The notes under the pieces are model-generated. The model ran no database searches, was not told the origin of the DNA, and worked only from the letters and a program-made list of their open reading frames with translations. From JAZDLO01 sp043801935 (lineage in GTDB: Bacteria > Actinomycetota > Thermoleophilia > RBG-16-64-13), in assembly GCA_043801935.1 (NCBI GenBank), contig JAZDLO010000116.1:1-40674 (forward strand): a DNA stretch of 40,674 nt, given 5' to 3'. Position numbers and translations under genes: made by a program. Position 1 is the stretch's first letter. Each line of letters starts with the position of its first letter. This document shows positions 35,459 to 40,674 of this stretch, piece after piece.

Positions 35459-36965
35459 GGAGATTACCAGCGTCCTTAAGTCCCGCATCCAACGTTACGA
35501 GGCGGGGGTCGATATCCAGGAAGTGGGCACCGTCGTGCAGGTGGGCGATGGAGTGGCGCGCATCCAGGGGCTGGAGAACGCAGTGGCCTCAGAGATGCTC
35601 GAATTGCCTCACGACGTCATGGGGTTGGTGCTCAACCTCGAGGAGGACAGCATCGGCGCGGTGCTCATGGGCGAAGACACTCTTATCAAAGAAGGCGACC
35701 AGGTCAAGCGCACCGGCAAGGTCATCCAGGTGCCTGTAGGGGAAGCCCTGATAGGGCGAGTGGTCAATCCCCTCGGCGTGCCGCTGGACGACAAGGGACC
35801 TATCGAGACGGCGGAGTTCAGGCCGGTCGAGTTCAAGGCGCCGGGTGTCGTCCGTAGGCAGCCCGTGAAGGAGCCCCTGCAGACCGGCATCAAAGCCATC
35901 GATTCTATGATTCCCATCGGTCGGGGACAGCGCGAGTTGATTATCGGCGACCGGGGCACGGGCAAGACCGCCATCGCCCTGGACACCATCATCAATCAAA
36001 AGGGCCAGGATGTGGTGTGCATCTACGTGGCCATCGGACAGAAGGCCTCCACGGTGGCCGGCCTGGTGGCTCGACTCGAAGAGCACGGAGCCATGGATTA
36101 CACCATCGTCATCATGGCATCTGCCTCGACCTCCGCGCCCATGCGCTACATCGCGCCTTACGCCGGCGCCGCCATGGGCGAGTACTTCACCTACTCCGGC
36201 CGACACGCCTTGTGCATCTACGACGACCTGACCAAACACGCGGACTCATACCGGCAGATGTCGCTCCTTCTACGCCGTCCTCCAGGCCGCGAAGCCTTCC
36301 CGGGCGATATCTTCTATCTGCACAGCCGCCTGCTCGAACGGGCCTGCAAACTAAACGACAAGGAGGGCGGGGGCTCGCTGACGGCCTTGCCGGTCATCGA
36401 GACCCAGGCCGGCGATGTCTCGGCCTATATCCCCACCAACGTGATCTCCATCACCGACGGGCAGATCTTCCTGGAGAGCGACCTCTTCTACTCGGGCATC
36501 CGTCCGGCCATCAACGTGGGTATCTCGGTATCCCGGGTGGGCGGAAACGCTCAGATCAAGGCCATGAAGAAGGTAGCCGGGTCGTTGCGTCTCGATCTCT
36601 CCCAGTTCCGGGAGTTGGAGGCTTTTGCCAAGTTCGGGTCCGAGCTCGATCAGGAGACGCAGAAAAGCCTGGCCCGGGGCGAGCGTCTCGTGGCGTCCCT
36701 GAACCAGCCTCAATTCGTGCCCTGGCCGGTGGAGGATCAGGTGATGATCATCTACTCGGCCACGCAGGGGTTCGCCGATGACGTACCGGTGGCTCAGGTC
36801 TCGCGCTTCAACGCTTCACTGCGCGACTACCTGGGCAGGGATCAGCCCGGGATCGGGGCCGAGATCGCCGCCAGCAAGGACCTAGCTCCTGAGACCGAGG
36901 CGAACCTGCGCCGCGCTATCGGGGCTTTCAAAGCGAGCTGGTCGGCGGACGGGATTACCCTTTAG
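35442..36965 (+). CDS. atpA: F0F1 ATP synthase subunit alpha
   Basis: Subunit alpha (507 aa) carries the non-catalytic nucleotide sites of F1. The Walker A motif is GDRGTGKT at 169-176, and the signature PAINVGISVSRVGG occurs near the end of the nucleotide-binding domain. I chose TTG 35442, behind GGAGGG (35431-35436), because it gives the family-like MKLRPEEITSVLKSRIQRYE. The longer frame from 35331 runs through atpH. Confidence 0.98.
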   Translation: MKLRPEEITSVLKSRIQRYEAGVDIQEVGTVVQVGDGVARIQGLENAVASEMLELPHDVMGLVLNLEEDSIGAVLMGEDTLIKEGDQVKRTGKVIQVPVGEALIGRVVNPLGVPLDDKGPIETAEFRPVEFKAPGVVRRQPVKEPLQTGIKAIDSMIPIGRGQRELIIGDRGTGKTAIALDTIINQKGQDVVCIYVAIGQKASTVAGLVARLEEHGAMDYTIVIMASASTSAPMRYIAPYAGAAMGEYFTYSGRHALCIYDDLTKHADSYRQMSLLLRRPPGREAFPGDIFYLHSRLLERACKLNDKEGGGSLTALPVIETQAGDVSAYIPTNVISITDGQIFLESDLFYSGIRPAINVGISVSRVGGNAQIKAMKKVAGSLRLDLSQFRELEAFAKFGSELDQETQKSLARGERLVASLNQPQFVPWPVEDQVMIIYSATQGFADDVPVAQVSRFNASLRDYLGRDQPGIGAEIAASKDLAPETEANLRRAIGAFKASWSADGITL

Positions 36966-36971
36966 GGCTCC

Positions 36972-37862
36972 ATGGCATCCCAGCGAGACATACGCCGCCG
37001 GATCCTTTCGGTACAGAACACCAGGAAGATAACCAAGGCCATGGAGATGGTGGCGGCGGCGCGCCTGCGGCGCGCTCAGCAGCGCATCGAGGCCACCCGG
37101 CCCTACGCCCTCAATATGCTCGAGTTCATAGGGCAGCTGGTACGTTACCTGCAGGTGGACGTCAGCACGTATCCACTGCTCAAGGAGCATGCTCACGTCA
37201 AACGGGTCGCGGTGATCGCTCTCACTGCCGACCGGGGGATGTGCGGCGCGTTCAATGCCAATATCGTGCGCCGGGCGCTCGACCGGGTCAACAAATACCA
37301 GGCCGCAGGCGTCGCGACCGACCTCGTCGTGGCCGGTAGGAAGGGCATCAGCACGGTTCGCTTCCAGGGATACGACATAGCTGGGAGCTACGCCGACATC
37401 ACCGAGCGCACGGCTTTGCTGGACGCGCAGGCTATCGCCAACAGGGTGATCAACCGGTATACCACCGAGGAGATCGATCGGGTGCATCTGGTCTTCAATC
37501 GCTTCAAGAGCCCGATGGAACAGTATGTGACCGACCAGGTGATACTACCCATCCAGGAAGAGCTCGTTACCCTGTACTGTCCGGCCGACGCCTGCGAGCA
37601 TATGGATTTTCTGTTCGAGCCTTCACCCGAGGTCATCCTGGCGGATCTCCTCCCCTCGTATTTGGAGATCACCATCTATCGGGCGTTCCTCGAGGGGATG
37701 GCGAGCGAGCACGGGGCTCGGATGACGGCGATGCGGAACGCCTCCGACGCCGCCAAAGAAATGATCGACGAACTGACTCTGGCCATGAACCGAGTGCGGC
37801 AGGCGTCCATCACCCAGGAGATCCTGGAAGTGGTGGCGGGCGCCGACGCCCTGTCCGGATAG
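36972..37862 (+). CDS. atpG: F0F1 ATP synthase subunit gamma
   Basis: Subunit gamma (296 aa) is the central rotating shaft. MASQRDIRRRILSVQNTRKITKAMEMVAAARLRRAQ and the C-terminal ARMTAMRNASDAAKEMIDELTLAMNRVRQASITQEILEVVAGADAL form the coiled-coil ends and are typical. The central domain contains TADRGMCGAFNANI. It begins 6 bases after atpA. Confidence 0.98.
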   Translation: MASQRDIRRRILSVQNTRKITKAMEMVAAARLRRAQQRIEATRPYALNMLEFIGQLVRYLQVDVSTYPLLKEHAHVKRVAVIALTADRGMCGAFNANIVRRALDRVNKYQAAGVATDLVVAGRKGISTVRFQGYDIAGSYADITERTALLDAQAIANRVINRYTTEEIDRVHLVFNRFKSPMEQYVTDQVILPIQEELVTLYCPADACEHMDFLFEPSPEVILADLLPSYLEITIYRAFLEGMASEHGARMTAMRNASDAAKEMIDELTLAMNRVRQASITQEILEVVAGADALSG

Positions 37863-37880
37863 AAGGAGGACATCTAGGCG

Positions 37881-39338
37881 ATGAACAAAGGCAAGATCGT
37901 GGAGATCATCGGGCCGGTGCTCGACGTTGAGTTCACCGAATTTCTGCCGGCCATATACAACGCCCTCGAGGTCGACGTCGAGACTGGGTCGGGTCGTATC
38001 CACCTCATCGCCGAAGTCCAGCAGCACCTCGGAGACAACAAAGTGCGGGCGGTGGCGATGGATTCCACAGACGGCCTCGCCCGGGGCATGGAGGTGGTCG
38101 ACACCGGGGAGTTCATCACCGTTCCCGTAGGTCAGGTCACCCTGGGCCGGTTGTTCAATCTGACGGGCGATCCCATCGACGAGGGCGACCCCCTCCCGGC
38201 CGATGTGGAAAGGTGGCCTATTCATCGCCCTGCTCCGGAGTTCGAGGATCTGGAACCCACTACCGAGGTCCTGGAGACCGGTATAAAGGTCATCGACCTT
38301 CTGGCTCCGTACGTCAAGGGGGGTAAGGTCGGGCTCTTCGGGGGCGCCGGTGTAGGCAAGACCGTGGTCATCCTGGAGCTCATCCACAGCATCGCTACTC
38401 ACCACGGTGGCATCTCGGTCTTCAGCGGCGTAGGCGAACGCACACGCGAGGGCAACGACCTCTACTTGGAGATGAGCGAGTCGGGCGTCATCAACAAGAC
38501 CGCCATGGTCTTTGGGCAGATGAACGAACCTCCGGGTGCTCGTCTGCGCGTGGGCCTATCTGCGTTGACCATGGCGGAGTACTTCCGCGATGTCATGGGG
38601 CAGGACGTGCTCCTGTTCATCGACAACATCTTCCGTTTCGTCCAGGCGGGCTCCGAGGTGTCGGCCTTGCTGGGGCGCATGCCTTCAGCGGTGGGCTATC
38701 AGCCCACATTGGCTTCTGAGATGGGTGAGCTGCAGGAGCGGATCACCTCCACGAGGCGGGGTTCGGTGACCTCGGTCCAGGCCATCTACGTGCCGGCGGA
38801 CGACCTCACCGATCCGGCGCCGGCGGGCACCTTCGCTCATCTCGACGCCACCACGGTGCTCAGCCGGGCTATCTCGGAGATGGGCATCTATCCGGCCGTG
38901 GACCCGCTCGACTCGACCAGCCGGGCTCTGGACCGCCAAGTGGTGGGCGACGAGCACTATGAGGTGGCCACTCGGGTTCAGGAGATTCTGCAACGTTACA
39001 GAGACCTCCGCGACATCATCGCCATCCTAGGTATGGACGAGCTATCCGACGAAGATAAGGTCACGGTACGTCGCGCCCGGAAGATCCAGCAGTTCCTGTC
39101 TCAGCCCTTTTTCGTGGCCGAGCAGTTCACCGGCATCGCGGGTAAGTTCGTGCCCCTCAAGGAAACAGTTCGCAGCTTCAAGGAGATCCTCGAGGGCAAG
39201 CACGACGATCTGCCCGAGCAGGCCTTTCGCATGCAAGGCGGCATCGATGAAGTCGTCGCCGCGGCGCGCCAAGCCCGGGGAGCGGAGGCGGAACCGACCG
39301 ACGAAGCCGAGGTGGCCGAGGCCGCCGTCACGGCCTAG
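37881..39338 (+). CDS. atpD: F0F1 ATP synthase subunit beta
   Basis: Subunit beta (485 aa) contains the catalytic ATP sites. The Walker A motif GGAGVGKT is at 154-161. The catalytic-glutamate region GVGERTREG is at 183-191. DVLLFIDNIFRFVQAGSEVSALLGRMPSAVGYQPTLA is canonical. ATG 37881 follows AAGGAGG. The acidic C-terminal tail (AEPTDEAEVAEA) extends slightly past the usual end. Confidence 0.98.
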   Translation: MNKGKIVEIIGPVLDVEFTEFLPAIYNALEVDVETGSGRIHLIAEVQQHLGDNKVRAVAMDSTDGLARGMEVVDTGEFITVPVGQVTLGRLFNLTGDPIDEGDPLPADVERWPIHRPAPEFEDLEPTTEVLETGIKVIDLLAPYVKGGKVGLFGGAGVGKTVVILELIHSIATHHGGISVFSGVGERTREGNDLYLEMSESGVINKTAMVFGQMNEPPGARLRVGLSALTMAEYFRDVMGQDVLLFIDNIFRFVQAGSEVSALLGRMPSAVGYQPTLASEMGELQERITSTRRGSVTSVQAIYVPADDLTDPAPAGTFAHLDATTVLSRAISEMGIYPAVDPLDSTSRALDRQVVGDEHYEVATRVQEILQRYRDLRDIIAILGMDELSDEDKVTVRRARKIQQFLSQPFFVAEQFTGIAGKFVPLKETVRSFKEILEGKHDDLPEQAFRMQGGIDEVVAAARQARGAEAEPTDEAEVAEAAVTA

Positions 39339-39350
39339 GTGGGGGGGATC

Positions 39351-39791
39351 GTGGCCCAGGAGGAAAGTCCCCCTCTGAAGCTGGAGTTGGTCGCTCCGGC
39401 CGGTCGCGTCTTCGATGGCGACGTGGAGATGGTCGTGGTTCCGGCGGTCACCGGCGAGCTGGGCATTCTGACACGGCACGCGCCGTTGGTAGTGCAACTC
39501 AGCATCGGCCGGTTGCGGGCTCTCTCCGCCGGAGGAGAGTGGCTGGCCTTCGCCGTCTCCGAGGGCTTTGCGAAAGTCCAGTTCAACAAGGTGATCGTGC
39601 TGGCCGACACGGCTGAAGAGGCGACGAAGATCGACGTAGCTCGGGCCGAGAGCGCTATCGAGCGAGCCACCGAAAGGCTGGACATGTATCACCAAGGCAC
39701 CGTGCCCGAGGGTGAGGAAGTGGATCCCTTCCGGGAGCAACTGGCTCTGCGCCGCGCCCGCAATCGTCTCAAAGTCGCCGAAACAGCGTAA
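39351..39791 (+). CDS. atpC: F0F1 ATP synthase subunit epsilon
   Basis: Subunit epsilon (146 aa) binds gamma and the c-ring and can inhibit ATP hydrolysis. The beta-sandwich domain shows LKLELVAPAGRVFDGDVEMVVVPAVTGELGILTRHAPLVVQL. The C-terminal helical part (ARAESAIERATERLD to LRRARNRLKVAE) is full length. I prefer GTG 39351 (MAQEESPPLK); GTG 39339, just after the atpD stop, is an alternative that adds four residues. A run of seven G lies upstream rather than a standard Shine-Dalgarno. Confidence 0.95.
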   Translation: MAQEESPPLKLELVAPAGRVFDGDVEMVVVPAVTGELGILTRHAPLVVQLSIGRLRALSAGGEWLAFAVSEGFAKVQFNKVIVLADTAEEATKIDVARAESAIERATERLDMYHQGTVPEGEEVDPFREQLALRRARNRLKVAETA

Positions 39792-39794
39792 CGA

Positions 39795-40674
39795 ATGGCT
39801 GCGGGACCAGGAGAGCCGCGTCTCATCGTTCGCGGCGGTCTCCGGCTGTCGGGCCAGGTAGCGGTCTCGGGGGCCAAGAACTCGGCTCTCAAGCTCATGG
39901 CCGCATCGTTACTGGCGCCGGGCCCCAGCGTGCTCCGCAACGTCCCCGATATCGAGGACGTCCGAACCATGCAGGAGGTGCTGGAGTACCTCGGCGCCGT
40001 TGTGACGTTCGCCGACGGCACGATGACGGTGGATACCACCGAGGTGCAATCCCATGTGGCCCCGTATGAACTGGTGCAGCGTATGCGGGCCTCCATCCAG
40101 ATCATGGGTCCGCTGGTGGCTCGGTTCGGGCAGGCGAGAGTGGCCATGCCCGGCGGGTGCAATCTTGGCCCGCGTAAGATCGACATACACCTGCGCGGTC
40201 TGGCCGACATGGGCGGCACGATACGATCCGACCACGGTTTCGTGGAGGTGACCGCCGACAGGCTCCACGCCACTAACATGTTCCTTGATTACCCAAGCGT
40301 AGGCGCCACTGAGAACCTCCTGATGGCCGCGGTTATGGCCGAGGGAACCACCATTCTGGAGAACGCCGCCCGAGAGCCCGAGATCGTCGATCTGTGCAAG
40401 TTCCTGGTGAGCATGGGCGCCGACGTCGAGGGTGCAGGCAGCTCCACGCTGCGCATCAACGGGGTCTCGGAGATGCATCCGGCCGAGCATACCGTCCTGG
40501 GGGACCGCATCGAGGCGGGAACCTTCCTCATCGCCGGGGCCGTCACAGGTGGGGATGTGGAAGTGACCGGCATCAGCCCGCATGTGCTCGAGCTCTTCCT
40601 CTTCAAGCTACGCTCGGTCGGAGTACAGGTGCAAGAGAATACGCGCAGCATCAAGGCGAGTGGAGACCCGCGCG
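39795..40674 (+). CDS. murA: UDP-N-acetylglucosamine 1-carboxyvinyltransferase (MurA), 3' end outside window
   Basis: MurA adds enolpyruvate from PEP to UDP-GlcNAc, the first committed peptidoglycan step. The frame ATG 39795 stays open to the window end (293 codons of about 420). Lys28-Asn29 in SGAKNSALKLM is present. The catalytic loop AMPGGCNLGPRKIDIHL has the active cysteine at 122, the residue alkylated by fosfomycin. GDRIEAGTFLIAGA is also typical. It starts 3 bases after atpC, the atp-murA order found in many Gram-positives. Its precursor path begins with GlmS in this window. Confidence 0.96.
   Translation, partial: MAAGPGEPRLIVRGGLRLSGQVAVSGAKNSALKLMAASLLAPGPSVLRNVPDIEDVRTMQEVLEYLGAVVTFADGTMTVDTTEVQSHVAPYELVQRMRASIQIMGPLVARFGQARVAMPGGCNLGPRKIDIHLRGLADMGGTIRSDHGFVEVTADRLHATNMFLDYPSVGATENLLMAAVMAEGTTILENAAREPEIVDLCKFLVSMGADVEGAGSSTLRINGVSEMHPAEHTVLGDRIEAGTFLIAGAVTGGDVEVTGISPHVLELFLFKLRSVGVQVQENTRSIKASGDPR

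Noticed and set aside
1..40674. tRNA genes, rRNA genes, CRISPR arrays, prophage genes
   Set aside because: No cloverleaf-like sequences, repeat-spacer arrays or phage genes were seen in the short intergenic regions.

Overview
The window is a G+C-rich chromosomal block that is almost entirely housekeeping genes on the + strand. It runs from the end of the S10 operon through the spc and alpha operons, then rplM-rpsI, cell-wall and cofactor genes, a translation/folate cluster, the complete F-type ATP synthase operon, and murA. The frequent GTG/TTG starts, zinc-binding (C+) forms of S4, S14, L24, L31 and L36, ThyX as thymidylate synthase, and atp genes followed by murA suggest a deep-branching, probably anaerobic actinobacterium (Coriobacteriia- or Thermoleophilia-like). 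This placement is inference from gene content and has not been tested by phylogeny.

Region by region. 1-6611: rplB (3' end), rpsS, rplV, rpsC, rplP, rpmC, rpsQ, rplN, rplX, rplE, rpsN, rpsH, rplF, rplR, rpsE, rpmD, rplO. 6657-12630: secY, adk, map, infA, rpmJ, rpsM, rpsK, rpsD, rpoA, rplQ. 12756-14424: truA and an overlapping radical SAM gene. 14463-17069, minus strand: one large molybdopterin oxidoreductase that resembles the catalytic (large) subunit of pyrogallol-phloroglucinol transhydroxylase. It is the only minus-strand gene and it sits inside the usual truA-rplM-rpsI order. 17221-18035: rplM-rpsI with a near-consensus sigma-70-type promoter in front and a strong intrinsic terminator behind. 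18144-25209: a fold-type III PLP amino-acid racemase, glmS, an AcpS-NnrE-NnrD three-domain fusion, a CBS-pair protein, a small membrane protein and a tRNA nucleotidyltransferase-family protein. 25375-32566: rpmE, thyX, a DUF1385 membrane protein, prfA, a PrmC-TsaC fusion, rpiB, glyA and a dCMP deaminase. 32626-39791: atp operon (atpZ-like, atpI-like, a, c, b, delta, alpha, gamma, beta, epsilon) behind a TATAAT promoter. 39795-40674: murA, cut by the window end.

How the genes connect. Most encode the ribosome, its export and maturation factors (SecY, Map, PrmC/PrfA, TsaC) and energy supply (ATP synthase). ThyX, GlyA and dCMP deaminase form a partial dTMP/one-carbon module. GlmS and MurA feed peptidoglycan precursors, and the racemase may supply a D-amino acid. 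The transhydroxylase-like gene is the outlier: it suggests anaerobic chemistry on polyhydroxylated aromatics, but no gene for the iron-sulfur small subunit lies beside it. No tRNA or rRNA gene, CRISPR array, insertion sequence or prophage gene was seen. The longest gene-free stretches are 25210-25374, 17070-17220 and 12631-12755, all under 300 bases.
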